64,000 bases of DNA from Dastarcus helophoroides (Eukaryota > Arthropoda > Insecta > Coleoptera > Bothrideridae), in NCBI GenBank assembly GCA_028583605.1, contig CM053337.1:26274162-26338161 (forward strand), given 5' to 3'. Below the pieces are notes generated by a model. It was not told where the DNA came from, made no database searches, and saw nothing but the letters and a program-made list of their open reading frames with translations. Shown here one piece after another: positions 45,807 to 57,651 of the stretch; positions within the stretch are counted from its first letter, which is position 1; each line of letters begins with the position of its first letter. The position numbers and the translations under genes were made by a program.

Positions 45807-46227
45807 AACGAGGTGCGCCTGGTGCCTTGAGGTTAGTCGCTAGCGATCAGGCTTCCTCCTGACCTTGCATCCCTTTGGCGGGCACAATGCCGTGGAAATT
45901 GGGAGATTTTTATTGTGATCTCACCTCTTGATTCGGGTGCTTAAGCCAAGATCCCCACAAGACATGACCACAAACAGCAATGGAACGCGTTAATACGAAG
46001 TTCTTAATAAGTCCTTCGGCGTCGTTTACCCTGGTGCAGACCATTAGCCACGACACAACAGCTTGGCCAGAGGAGGTTGGTCCGCGGCGTGGTTTTTTCG
46101 CTGCCAATTGGGTTTTTATATCCAATGAGGCCTGTAGCCTACGCTGATCATGTTCACTTACGATCATCTTCCCTATCCCCCACCTTGGACGCGTCCGACC
46201 GGTCCCCACACTACACGGAGATGCTGG

Positions 46228-46799
46228 ACTTACACTTAGAGCGGATCTTCAAAAGGACATGTTAAAATGTCTTGACAGATTCAATATTGAACTCGAAACA
46301 AGATTAAAGTCCATTTAAGATGTAGCTTCATTGTTGAGGTTGTGCAGTCAAAACCTTTGCTTTTGACAAGTACTAAAGACCTAAAATTTGCTACATCAAA
46401 ATTTACTGATCCTTACGATGAGGTATCAGAAACGGAACTGCTCTTAGAGATACCAAGACTGAGAAGACATTTAAAGGCGGCCAATGTTACTGTTTCTGAT
46501 TGGGTGACTCTGGACTATTTGAAATTTATTGTGGAATGGGATTTTACAGAATTTCTTCCAAATCTAATAGTCGCGCTAAAGTTATTTATAACAATATGTA
46601 TATCAGTTGCTTTATGTGAGAGGAGTTTTAGGAAATTAAAATTAATCAAAAATTACTTGCTGGCTACAATGACTGAAACCAAATTAAATAATCTTGGCAT
46701 GGCATTTTAACGATAGAACATGAAGCAACACAAAACATAAATTTCGATGATGTGATTTAAGATTTTGCAAGTGTTAAAGCTAGAAAAAAGAAGTTATAA
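46228..46799 (+). pseudogene. hAT transposase (ZMYM1-like), C-terminal dimerisation domain
   Basis: Reading resumes with ADLQKDMLKCLDRFNIELET after the LINE. It continues through a stop and a frameshift to KFATSKFTDPYDEVSETELL and then the hAT dimerisation signature FLPNLIVALKLFITICISVA, LCERSFRKLKLIKNYL and ATMTETKLNNLGM. The tail NINFDDVI, stop, DFASVKARKKKL ends at 46,799 and matches the final IDFDDII..FAS.KARK of this family. At least two stops and two frameshifts are present. Together with 41,222-41,807 this is one old pseudogene split by the LINE. Confidence 0.88.
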
Positions 46800-46985
46800 T
46801 TTTTACCAACCAAATTTGTTCCACATATCGTTGATTAATAATAAAATAATTTGCAATATTTTAATAAAACATAAATTATTATTATTTTTCTTTTTTATTC
46901 TAGAAGTTTTGGGGTGACACCTACAATAGTCGCCCTGGGTGCCACCCATGCTAGCTACGCCGCTGAATAAGGGGTCATATTAAAT

Positions 46986-47073
46986 GCAGAAAATGAAATA
47001 CAAATCTAATTCCCTGAAACCAAGAAAGATTAAAGAACACAACAAAGATTGCTCTGACGCGTTTCGATAGCCC

Positions 47074-47149
<76 letters not shown>

Positions 47150-47345
47150 CTCTCTGAGCATATCTCTTCGTCGTCAACATTTACGTATACTAATTGCACA
47201 CGCTAAAAGAGAGAGCATCTCTCTCTGAAGTTAGAGCACCTTTGTTGTGTTTTTTAATTTTTCTTGGTTTCAGGAGATAAGCCTTCTGTTTCAATGTTTG
47301 AAGATAATGAAGGATCAGTCCGTTCCACCAAAATTATATACAGGT
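46986..47345 (+). repeat. Palindromic dispersed repeat, copy 2, with (AG)34 in its loop
   Basis: The left arm has CCCTGAAACCAAGAAAGATT then GCTCTGACGCGTTTCGATAG. The right arm has AGTTAGAGCACCTTTGTTGT and TTTCTTGGTTTCAGGAG. The conserved right flank GGATCAGTCCGTTCCACCAA follows. An AG microsatellite expands the centre. Confidence 0.82.
47077..47144. repeat. (AG)34 microsatellite
   Basis: The AG alternation is uninterrupted for 68 bp. The serine/leucine-rich open frames across it are artefacts of the repeat. Confidence 0.97.
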
Positions 47346-48500
47346 TCGATTACTTTCGAACCTTTTCTTTTAATTTCTAATTTTTAGGGTGTGCAATTAG
47401 TATGCGTAAATGCTGACGACGGAATTTACCTCCAAATGTTGTCGAAAGAAATGTTGGGCCTTTTTAAGCGCTGTCGCTTATTTTAATGAGAAAGCCGGAG
47501 ATTTCCCGACGCGCGGCAAATTCGTTTCCAGCGACACCCCCACGAAACGTTTGTGAGAAGGAAGTAAATGAAGCAACTTAGGTAATAGGGTAAAGAAAGT
47601 AATGTAACCATTCAACAAGGATTAATTATCTTTATGCTCTCGACATGCAATATCAATAAAACAAACTGAAGGGCGACCTTAAAATTTTTCTCCGCCCGTG
47701 TGCAGGTAGCGGAACGTTCTTATACATTCGACCGAGATGGCACGGACCGAATACTAAACAGCATGCACCTATTACTTTTGCTATTACCATAAAATTTGTG
47801 AACACTCGATATAATTTCTACGTGACTCGTTCAGAGTATTTTTAATGGGATTGAGGGGAAGTCCAGGCGACGTATGATATGGTGTGGATTTGCCGAAAGG
47901 TTTGCATATAAACTGCCAGTAATTACAAATTCAAATTAGGTAAATTAGCCATTGCCGAGATGATGCTTAGGAAGTTTCGCGCTAAAGAAAGTATCCCTAA
48001 AATAAGTGCGGAAAGTCGAATATATTTGCATCTTATTGTTATCGCAATTAAGGTGCTGATTCGATAAACATTTTATTAATGATAAAATTAATTTGAGTTA
48101 ATTACACAGGGTTTAGGGCTGCCATACGTTTCGCATACAGATAAGGAAAATGCTTAACTGTCCATGTCAGAGACTATAGTCCATGTAAAACACTAAGGAA
48201 AATTCCTTCCCAAATCTCTCGTCTCGTCTACAGGTCCTCAAAACATACTCCCTTATTTAGCCGGAGCAAACCGTTTCTGCATTTAATTTGTATACCAATG
48301 AATACCAGTTATTATTTCGCCTCAGAAGGCTCAAAACCTTGATTAAATCAACGAACTAAAAGAACATGTAGATAATGCAAATTTTAATAAAAATATTGCG
48401 TACTAATCCCAGTACCAACACCTTTAAGAGCGATGATTTACGAGGGTAAATCAAATGTGACCAAAATCTGTTTTTAAAAATTTATTGGTGCAAGATACAT
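47346..48500. other. Low-copy-looking intergenic DNA
   Basis: No gene or repeat is recognised. Composition is moderately AT-rich with GC-richer patches (47,450-47,560), unlike the A/T-motif blocks. Confidence 0.4.
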
Positions 48501-48503
48501 ATA

Positions 48504-50339
48504 CCGGGTGTTTTTTTTAGTTTGGAGGTTACCTTTATATGGAGTACTACTTGATATAAAATCAAACTGATTTTGTCGATGGCGCTAATCGGAGCTAAAC
48601 TACCTTCTAAAAATAATTTTAACTTCTCCCCACTACCGGTTATACCGAAAGTAGACATCAACTTTCTTATTTTAAATGGCAACCCCCTAATTTTATATTT
48701 TATTTAGATTTTACGTAAAAAAATAAGGTGAGTTTAAGTATACATGTTTATTGCTATCTTTGATAGTTTTAAAGATATTTCAATATTTCGAAAAAAAATG
48801 ACAGAAAAGAGGATTATTTTGACTCATTGTATCTTTTTTATTATTTGCAGTAAAAACATGAAATTTAAGTTAAAGTCATGGAATATCATAAAGATCATAA
48901 TAACGTAACCATATTTTACATTTATTATACAGGGTGATGGAAATTTTATAATCCTTGCTGTTTTTGTTTTATTCAAAAACACTCTGTTTTTTTAAATAGG
49001 AACTATATGTTTTTTATTCATTTTTGGATTCTTTACATAAAAAGAAGAAAAAAGTTATATTACTTATTTTTTAAAATTTTGTGCCGTTACAGAGGTATTT
49101 TACATAAATCTCGAAATAAAAATAAATCAAATATGTCTTTTTTGTTAAAGTAGGAAATTAACTGTAGGCAATAAAAGCTTAAAGAATTAATCATAATAAG
49201 TAATAGAACAAAAAATAATTGACAAAAAATGTCCATCAAGAACAACAAGGACGATCTTCTGTTTCATTACATTTAAAGGCATATTTTAAGAATTCGAATT
49301 GAGCAACGTTTTTAAGCACATCCGATTGTTCCTAGCAATATGCTGGTCATGCAGTAGTCGTAAAAAAATCACTGAAAAATTTTCATTTCGATTTTCATTA
49401 TAAAATTTAATTATTACAAATCCTGAGTTGTAATCTAACAGCATAACAGTTAAAGGACGAATTTTCTTGAACATTTGTTGTTAATTTTCATTACTCCAAA
49501 AATGAGAAGCCTGTTTAACAAAGCATTTTTACGTAACTTCCATTCGTGGCTCCCTAAACATTTTTCAATAAGTATTCTAACAATTGGTCAAAAACTTATT
49601 CGTCTTGTACGATTATCTTTCAAATGCTATTTAGCCTAAAAATTGTTAGGCCTACTAGTTAAGTTTTATTTTTAAAAATTTTGTTTTATACCAAGTTGCT
49701 ACTAGAGAAAAAGAGATATATTTTTCTTTTTTATTTTGAATTATATCTCTGTAACAGTGCAGAATTTTAAAAAATTAGTCATATAACTTTTTTCTTCTTT
49801 TTATGTGAAGAATCCAAAAATGATTAAAAAACATATAGTTCCCATTTCAAAAAACAGAGTTTTTTGAACAAAACAAAAACAATAAAGATCATAAAATTTC
49901 CATCACCCTGTGTATTAAATGTAAAATCTGATAACGTTATTATAGTCTCCATGATATTCCAAGACTTCAACCCGAATTTCATGTTTTTACTGCAAATAAT
50001 AAAACAGATACAAAGAGTCAAATTACCCTCTTTTCTGTCATTTTTTTTTCTAAAAATTGAGATATCTTTAAAACTATCAAAGATAGCAATAAACATGTAT
50101 ACATAAACACACCTTATTTTTCTATGTAAAATCCAAATAAAGTATAAAATTTGGGGGTTGCCATTTAAAATAAGAAAGTTGATGTCTACTTCCGGTATAA
50201 CTGGAAGTGGGAGGAAGTTGAAAATATTTTTGAAAGGTAGTTTAGCTCCGATTAGCCCCATCGACAAAATCAGTTTGCCTTTATAATAATTGATACTCCA
50301 TATAAAGGTAACCTCCCAACTAAAAAAAAAAACACCCGG
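48504..50339. mobile_element. Family A foldback element, copy 3, complete
   Basis: The element begins CCGGGTGTTTTTTTTAGTTT and ends in the complement, with TA at 48,502-48,503 and 50,340-50,341. Arms of about 620 bp are complementary (48,504-49,130 and 49,725-50,339). Both include the CTTCCGGTATAAC-type block. An inner TACAGGGTGATGGAAATTTT at 48,934 is mirrored near 49,913 as CCATCACCCTG. The loop aligns with that of copy 2 and retains the antisense trace LKYAFKCNETE, corresponding to the transposase tail. It is non-autonomous. Confidence 0.9.
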
Positions 50340-50584
50340 TATAAGAGTTATTCTTCATGGTGGACTTTTATTGATCGGAAACATTATGTTAATTAATTTT
50401 ATTTAACATTTCTACGGCCCAGGTTAAAAATAATTAAATTTTTATTGTTAGTTGACAATATTCTAAAACAGTTTTTGAAATATGAATACGTGATATAAAA
50501 ATTTATTTAAAATGTCATCTCATGACAGTTGACAAAAAATAAGTTAGTTTATTTTACATAGAGTAGAAAAAAAATGCCGAAAAA

Positions 50585-50700
50585 TGAAATACAAACTCTG
50601 TCCCCTGACATCAGGGGACTCTAACGCGTTTCGATAACTAAGCTACCATCTTCAAAGAGAAGATACCAGCTTGGCTATTTTTAAATTTTTATCTTTATTG
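50585..50700. repeat. Palindromic dispersed repeat, copy 3, deleted
   Basis: CAAACTCTGTCCCCTGACAT is followed at once by GGACTCTAACGCGTTTCGAT, so most of the left arm is missing. The central ATCTTCAAAGAGAAGAT hairpin is kept. Confidence 0.65.
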
Positions 50701-50827
50701 AAACCTGCAAACTTTTTCAGGATTTTTACATTATTTTGAAATTCAGATTTTTCACCTAAATTTTGAACTTTTGTCGATGTTTTTAGTCCTTTTATTTAAA
50801 AATGTTCCTTCCATTTTTTAACAACTG

Positions 50828-50985
50828 ATAGACAAATCCTGTCCTCTGAAACCAAGAAAGATTAAAAAACACAACAATAGTTGTTTATCTTTTTAAAGAT
50901 GATATCTTGGCTATCGAAACGCGTTAGAGCAACTATTGTTGTGTTTTTGTAATCTTTGTTGGTTTTAGAAGACAAAGTTTGTATA
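50828..50985 (+). repeat. Palindromic dispersed repeat, copy 4
   Basis: The left arm is TCCTCTGAAACCAAGAAAGA...ACACAACAATAGTTG. The centre is AAAGATGATATCTTGGCTAT then CGAAACGCGTTAGAGC. The right arm is AACTATTGTTGTGTTTTTG with GGTTTTAGAAGACAAAG. The right flank has decayed. Confidence 0.8.
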
Positions 50986-52380
50986 TTACTTTTCGAATGT
51001 GAACATTTCAACATTCTAAAATTTCCACTTTTCAGACTCTTTTTAAAATTTTGATTGAAAGAAAGCTTTCACACTCTTAGAATTTCATCTATCGAAATTT
51101 TGACTTTTTTTCAAATCTTCTCTTTTAAAAAATTTCGCCTTATTGGAAATTTGGATAAAAAAGAAAGTTTTGACTTTTAGACATTTTTAAATATTTCAGG
51201 GTCCAAAATTTCTGCTCTTTTCAAATTTTAAAGGTACCTGTTTTTGCTGACAAAAAAGCTTTTGTTTGAATTTTTTTTCATTATTACACTTTTTTTAATT
51301 TTCCTTTTTTGAAAATGTCTATCTGATTTTTTGCGTAATTTACACTTTTTAAGAATATCCACCTTTTTTAAAAGTTCAACCTCTTCAACCATGTTTTAAA
51401 TTTTTTTAAAAATTTAGAGCTGTTTTGACCTTCTAAAAGATTTGCTTTTTAAAAAAATGCCTCTTTCTTTAAAATGTCAATTTTTTTAACTCGCATTTTT
51501 AAAAATTTCGACTTTTGAATGTTTCTTTCATTTAAAAATCTCATTTTTCAAAACTTTCACTTTTTTTTAACATTTGGACTTTTCTCAAAATTTTGACCTC
51601 TTCCGACCATTTTGTGAAAAAAATTCTCTTTGTTTGAAAATTTGCATTTTTTTATAAATTTTTGCTTTTTTAACGAACAATTATACTTTTTTTAATTTTC
51701 AATATTTTCAAAATCTCGATGATTTTTAAATTTTAACTTTTTGAATTCGAATCTTTCAAATTGTTGACCTATTTAACAGTTTCTTGAAATTTTCTTAGTC
51801 TTCTAAATTTTCACTTTTTGAATTTTCTTTTTTCAAAAATTTACATTTTTAACAATATTTATTATTTTTCTTCAAAATTTCACTTTTTTGTAAATGAAGA
51901 GTTTATTGAGAAATTTTGTTCTTTTTAGGAAAGTTTCAGCTTTTCCAAAACTTTTGTCTTTTTTTAAATATTTATCTTTATTGAAAACTTAATCTTCTTC
52001 AAAATGTTCACATTTTTTTGAAATTCAGATATTTTACCTAAATTTTGATCTTTCGTCAAATATTTTATTTGGACTAAAAAGCCACAAAAAATATTTTATA
52101 GCAAATATTATATTATTACAAGTGAAAAAGTGTGAATTTCCCGGAAGCGCCACAAAATGGTGTATTGACCTACATTTTTCAAAAAGCGTTTAATATGAAA
52201 TTTCAAATCAATAATAATAATCAGCTAACAGAATAGACAGAAAGGCCCATTCGCATATAAAATGCGTTAGTTGGTAGGTAAAACATTTAACAATTTTATT
52301 TCTCAAGGCTATCATAACATTCCCTCAGATATTACCGGTTCTATTTTGGTCTTTTTATTCGAAAATTTTCTTTCCGTTTT
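50986..52380. other. AT-rich block with repeated AAATTTTGAC-type motifs
   Basis: T-rich on the given strand, with motifs like TTCAAAATTTTGACC and TTTTTAAAAATTTCGAC recurring about every 20-40 bp up to 52,080. No gene is supported. Confidence 0.6.
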
Positions 52381-52387
52381 CTAAAAA

Positions 52388-52595
52388 TTGATATAAAACT
52401 CTTGTCCCCTGAAACCAAGAAAGATTAAAAAATGCAACAAAAGTTGTTCATATTTCCTGAAGATGATAGCTTAGCTATCGAAACGCTTTAAAACAAATTT
52501 TGTTTTAATCTTTCTTGGTTTCAGGGGACAAGATTTGTATATCATTTTTTTTAAGATAACCAAGGACAAGTCCGTTCCACCAAAATTTCCGATTT
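52388..52595 (+). repeat. Palindromic dispersed repeat, copy 5 (best preserved ends)
   Basis: The arms are TCTTGTCCCCTGAAACCAAG and CTTGGTTTCAGGGGACAAGA. The centre is CCTGAAGATGATAGCTTAGC then TATCGAAACGC. Immediately right is the family-specific flank AACCAAGGACAAGTCCGTTC followed by CACCAAAATTT. Confidence 0.85.
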
Positions 52596-55420
52596 TTAAT
52601 TTCGACTTATTCTTAAAATTTCGACTACTTTGGAATTCAGCTTTTTTAATAAAATGGCGATTTTTAATGGTTAAAAAATTCCATTTTAGGGTCCATAATA
52701 AAGTAGAAATTTTGCGACTAAAGATGAAAATTTCAGTATTTTAAAGCTATATTCCTTTATAAACTCGACTCTAAATTTTGAGATTATGAAGTCTAGATAA
52801 CTTCGAGGAAGAATTGAATTTGTAAATTGAATCCAAAATGCGTTTGCTGAGAAATTGAGTCTTAAATTAAAGTAGTTTTATTATCAACTCTCCATTTTTA
52901 TGAATTAAAAATTATTATAAAAGAGTAAAAATTCAATATTTGTTTTTTTGGAAATACTGATTTTTTTCAGAATACGGATTTAAAATATGAAATGAGGAAT
53001 TATTTTCTTTTAATTTTTACTTAAAAATTAAGAATTCAAAATAAAATTGAAAATTTCAAAAAAGTGTTAAAAAATACATAATTAAAAAAATTATTGAAAT
53101 TTATCATTTAAAACCGAAAATTTATTTTAAAATTAAATAATCCAATTTAAAGACAAAAATTCATAGTTAGTGTTCAACTGTATGAATTTTAGAGCTTCTA
53201 GAAAAGCTTTTTTCTCGAGTGTTTAAAATTAAAATTTGGAAGATAAATAGAAATTTGGAAATTTTAGGCTAAATATGTCGTTAAATTTTGGCTTAACAAT
53301 CGTAATCTCTTTTTAATCTATTTATTTTTTTGGACATTTTGACTATTTTTAATCGAACTGTTACAAATTACAAAAAAAATTTCTTGAATTTTTCTCTTTA
53401 AAAATTTTAAAATTAAACCCTAGATTTGAAATAAAAATTACAATTTCAAAAAATTTAAAATTTTTCAAAAAAGAAATTCGAGTTTACCAGGAAATTAAAA
53501 AAAAATCAAAACTCGTTAAATAAATGATATTTATGAATAATTTTCAAACAATGGGGTTTAGAAATTTTGCTTAATAATTACATTGGTTAACATTGATTTT
53601 GTCACACGAACTCTGGTAGGTAATTGTGTTTGGAGTATCTACCCGCATCATGGAACCGTACTTATTTTTTCTTTATCACCCCCAACTTTCTTGTGACAAG
53701 GTAAATTTTATTTTTGGAAATGTGGTATTCCCAAAAACTGTTCATTTTTATTTAGGTCCATATATTATGTAAATTATAAAAAATTTAATCAGAAATACAA
53801 CATAATATCATGATCATATTAATTTTTCACTTGAAGTCTTTTTTTATTTTTTATCATTAAAATTTGGATACTTTTTATGTAAATGGAACATCAGGGATTG
53901 CAAAAATCACAATTAGGAAAAAGTTTGTCCTACACGTAGATCTTTAATTTGTAAACAGAAAACTGTAAAGCATTTACCCTTGCAAAGTTCTCTGGTATAT
54001 TTCTACCACCACTTCATATGAAACTAGGCTTACCGAAAATTTTTTAGAGAGGATTAATCCCCATAAAATGGATTCTTATATTTCAAAGGAAAATTCCCCG
54101 GAATAAGTAAAGTAGTAGTAGTAGAAAATTATTTAAGGACTCGTTGTTTAAAGAAAAATTAAATGTTTTGAAAATATCATCATAAAGAGGCTTCAACAAT
54201 TTAATCGTAAATTTTTTGGTTTACCCTTAGAGTGACATCTACAGATATTTGGTAAAGAAACTTTTATTGTAGTATAAAACTTTGGGTTGCAATATGAAGG
54301 TCAAGATTCACTTTTTAGACACATTCTTCACACTTCATTCCTACGAATTAGGGGGCTCTGGGGGTTCTAAGTGATAAGAACTGATAAAAGTTTCATGCGG
54401 ACATTTCAATGATGGAAAAACACTTTATCAGGGCAGATTACTGACTACTACTGCGTGATCAAGAGGGACGAATTAAAAGCTAAATATTCTAGAAAAGCAA
54501 AGATTATAAGTTCCTAATGTACATTTTTTATGTTATATTTCTGGAGATGCATCATTTTGCAAATATTTAACAAACAAATGTTGTGGCTGATGAAAATTTC
54601 AAAATTGCTTATTTTAAATTAAAAAAAACTATCACTAACACTATTAAAAAACACAAAAGAAATTCATGTGACATAACAAAACTTTAATTTTGTTGACCAG
54701 TGTTATTGGACTCTTACTTCAAATATATGATAGTTCTTTACTATGCACTGAAAGATGCGTTACCTTAGTTACACGCCAATGTTCAATGTTCATCTCAGAC
54801 CAAGGTTTATTTCTAGTAATAGGAACATTTTTTAAGTGGTCAATTTAGCCTTATCTCGTAATTAATTTTTTTATTTTTGGTGAAAGAGGCGTTTTATTTT
54901 TTTTCGCCAATAAGCAAATTGTCCACTTTTCATATTTTATTTATTGAGCATCACCTAAACGTCCCGTATCAATGCCTCTCAATTATTTAGCAACCGTATT
55001 TAACATGTATAGTAGTGGTGGTATGTGATAATCAGAATGCAGAATTTGATTCAAACCTGTAACGTAGTTTCCATAAACCTAGATGTTTGGTGTTATTACG
55101 AAGCAAATATTTTTGATATATTATATTTAATAATATCTATTATTTATGCGGTTAAACGGTTTAAATTATCACGCATAAAAAATATTTAAAGGTAAGGAAT
55201 TCCAAATTTCTAAAAATGGATAATAAATGTTGATTTCTCGATAAGAATCTATAAAATTTGGCTTTTTGAATATTTAGACTTCTTTCAAAATTTAAAAAAC
55301 TTGAAATTTTGAATTTTATTGGAATTTCGACTTTCTTCTCGAACTTGCAGCTGTAACCAGTAAATTTAAAATAAGGCCCTTATACTCTCTAGCTTCTGGT
55401 ATATGTTTTAACATCCGATG
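52596..55420. other. AT-rich then mixed intergenic DNA, no gene
   Basis: From 52,600 to 53,560 the A/T-motif fabric continues. From 53,560 to 55,200 the sequence looks less repetitive, with no domain-bearing frame. Confidence 0.5.
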
Positions 55421-56269
55421 TACCGGATGGCCAACTAAGAAAGGACGTCGGCTATATCTCAGCAACGAACCATCCCACAGTTTTGAGAAAAAAATTTCAA
55501 TAAGAAAAGTGTCCCTGAAAAATCGCTTTTTGAGGTTCTAAAATTACCGCTAGGTGGCGTAATACGTGAAGCTAAATAGAAAATTAGGATTTTCTCGAAA
55601 TTTTGCTTAATTGAGGTATATTGGAAATGCATGCATTGTAATCCTAGAGTAGTTTCAATATGTTTTTGTTTTATACTCTTTCTTCCACCTCTAAAAATAA
55701 AGTGGTGGGGAGACATCAAAAATATTTTTTTTAAAATACCATTTACTTCAGTTAGCCTTAAGAAAATTTAACAAATTTAGTCTCTATAGAAAGAGTGTTA
55801 TTTAGTCTATCGAAAGCACTTTCATATGTTTTTATTTTAAAATTATTGTCGTTGCTACAGCGCGTTATATAAAATGTTAACAAATTTCGCTGTTTTTCTA
55901 TAAAAAATTAAATAGGCAGATATGTCAATTTTAATATCTTAAAATAGAGAATTGAAAGCTCGAGATATCAGTGAAAACCGCAACTCGATATCTTCTATCT
56001 AACCGGAGATATTGGCAAATAAAATTTCAGTAACGTAAAAGCTTGATGACGTCGTTTACCATTTAGAATACGAAATCAGAAGAGCTTTAGAATTTGTCTT
56101 ACCTAATATAAAAATAAGTGATTAACATAACTACAATTATATAATAGTAATAACAGTGAATAATGTAAAAAATTAACCGAAGGAACAATCTAATATTCGA
56201 AAAAGTAAAAAGAAAGGCACTGCATTACATTAAAAATGTTAAATTAATATCCTCTATTGACTGGAGTCC

Positions 56270-56565
56270 TAGATGTTTAAACTCATTGCTGCCAATCATG
56301 TTCATGCAGTGAATCCTCTGACGAATGAACAACACTGCAATTTTAACTTTTACCATTGACCATTCTACCCCTCTAAATATTGTTTCTTATTCTTTCGATC
56401 ATGCCCTTTCTTTTGTAGGCATGTTGGCAAAAACGAGGTCTTGCATTCGCCTGACAAATAAAAATCAAGCCAAGTCAGATCTGGGGACCTCGATGGCCAA
56501 GAAAACTGACTTCCACTTCCCATTTACCTGCCACGTGGGCCTGGTTTTGAACGGTGGTTGAGCAT
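56270..56565 (-). pseudogene. Tc1/mariner-superfamily transposase fragment in family D
   Basis: On the minus strand, WPSRSPDLTWLDFYLSG corresponds to WPPRSPDLTPLDFFLWG, the block that ends the DDE/D catalytic domain of insect mariner-like transposases. The downstream tail CMNMIGSNEFKHL corresponds to CIEANGGHFEHLL. The distance between the two is shorter than in an intact protein, and stops lie between them. The N-terminal DNA-binding region and earlier catalytic aspartates were not found. Confidence 0.75.
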
Positions 56566-56867
56566 ATTCATTAGCTAGTGTTCTAGCACTTAAATGAGGA
56601 TTAAATTTTACATATTCTAAAACATGTATAATATTTCGCTCGATGCCACCTCTACGTTATCTTCTGAACATAGCAACATGCACATTTCCTGTGGTGCGTA
56701 TGCGATATATCAGTCGAAGGAAAACTTCTTCACTTTGATTACGTTTTACAGGATACTGCACGCTTAGATTTAGCAGCATCACTTGCATTTTCATGCATTC
56801 GAAATAAATGGTTAGTTAGCATGTCAAATGCTTCTTAATTTGTTTAAATCTTTTTAATTTTAAACAC

Positions 56868-56905
56868 TGAAATACAAATCTTGTCCCTGAAACCAATTTT
56901 TATTT
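56868..56905 (+). repeat. Palindromic dispersed repeat, fragment
   Basis: AAATACAAATCTTGTCCCTG then AAACCAA matches only the outer left arm of the family. Confidence 0.6.
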
Positions 56906-57651
56906 TATAAAGAAATGTAAAAGCGGAAATAACAATTCAGTTAGAAGAGCAGGTAGTAAACACGTTTGCAACCTTAAAGATTTGCACTTTTTTTATTTAT
57001 TTTCGAAGTTAACTTTTTTCAAGGCTACTTTACCAGTTTTGTAGAATGTGATTATTTAGAACTTAAATTTTGTTTGTCAATATCTTCGGTTAGACAAAAG
57101 ATATCGAGTTGCGGTTTTTAATGATATTTAGGGCTTTTAATTCTCTATTTTAAGATATTCAAATTGACATATCATTCTATTTAATTTTTTTTAGAAAAAC
57201 GGAGAAATTTGTTACTATTTTATATTACGCACTGTAGCAGCGACAATAATTTTAAAATAAAAACACGCGAAAGTGTCGTCGATAGACTAAATAGCACTCT
57301 TTCTGTAAAGACTAAATTTATCAAATTTCCTTAAGGCTAACTGAAATAAATGGTATTTAACAATTTTTTTTTCAACATCCCCCTAAAATGTAAAGCAAAA
57401 CAAATTGAAAATATTCTAGGATTACAATGCATGTATTTTCCATATACCTTAATTAGGCAAAATTTCGAGAAAATCCTAATTTTCTATTCAGTCTTACCTA
57501 TTACGCCACCTAGAGGTCATTTTAGAACTTCAAAAATATTTTCCAGCGATTTGTCAGGGTCACTTTTCTTATTGAAATTTTTTCCCCAAAGCTGTAAAGT
57601 GATTCGTTGCTGAGACATAGCCAGCGTCCTTTCTTAGTTGGCCACCCGGTA

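Larger units (their letters stand above)
41808..46219 (-). mobile_element. LINE with endonuclease, reverse transcriptase and RNase H
   Basis: The element lies antisense in the hAT gene, with the octamer GATGCTGG on both sides (41,800-41,807 and 46,220-46,227) as target duplication. Its 3' end is an (ATA)n-type tail (about 41,810-41,851). The order on the minus strand is a 5' leader, a first ORF with basic and proline-rich content, an apurinic-type endonuclease, a truncated reverse transcriptase, RNase H and a C-terminal zinc knuckle. The RNase H and layout place it in the I/LOA/R1 group. At 4.4 kb it is shorter than usual because part of the reverse transcriptase is deleted. Confidence 0.88.
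36766..46965 (+). mobile_element. hAT transposon (ZMYM1-like transposase), with nested insertions
   Basis: The ends are CAGTGGCGTAGATAG and, on the other strand, CAGCGGCGTAGCTAGC. Both are followed by GGGTG-rich subterminal sequence and GGTGACACC blocks. Flanking octamers GATGAGGG (36,758-36,765) and AATAAGGG (46,966-46,973) agree at six of eight positions, as expected for an old 8-bp hAT duplication. Two parts of one hAT transposase lie in between on the plus strand. The 10.2-kb length is due to later insertions, including a LINE (41,808-46,219) and a foldback element (38,001-38,668). The element also contains unexplained DNA at 36,900-41,200. Confidence 0.85.
55423..57649. mobile_element. 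Family D foldback element with transposase relic
   Basis: The left end reads CCGGATGGCCAACTAAGAAA and the right end is its near-complement, with TA at 55,421-55,422 and 57,650-57,651. Arms of about 600 bp are complementary, sharing blocks such as CGAAATTTTGC, GTCTCTATAGAAAGAGTG and GATATCGAGTTGCGG. The loop carries a decayed mariner-type transposase in antisense and a fragment of the palindromic repeat. This is the clearest link between the foldback families and an autonomous ancestor. Confidence 0.88.

Noticed and set aside
46975..47199. Serine/leucine-rich open frames on the minus strand
   Set aside because: They are translations of the (AG)n microsatellite and carry no information.
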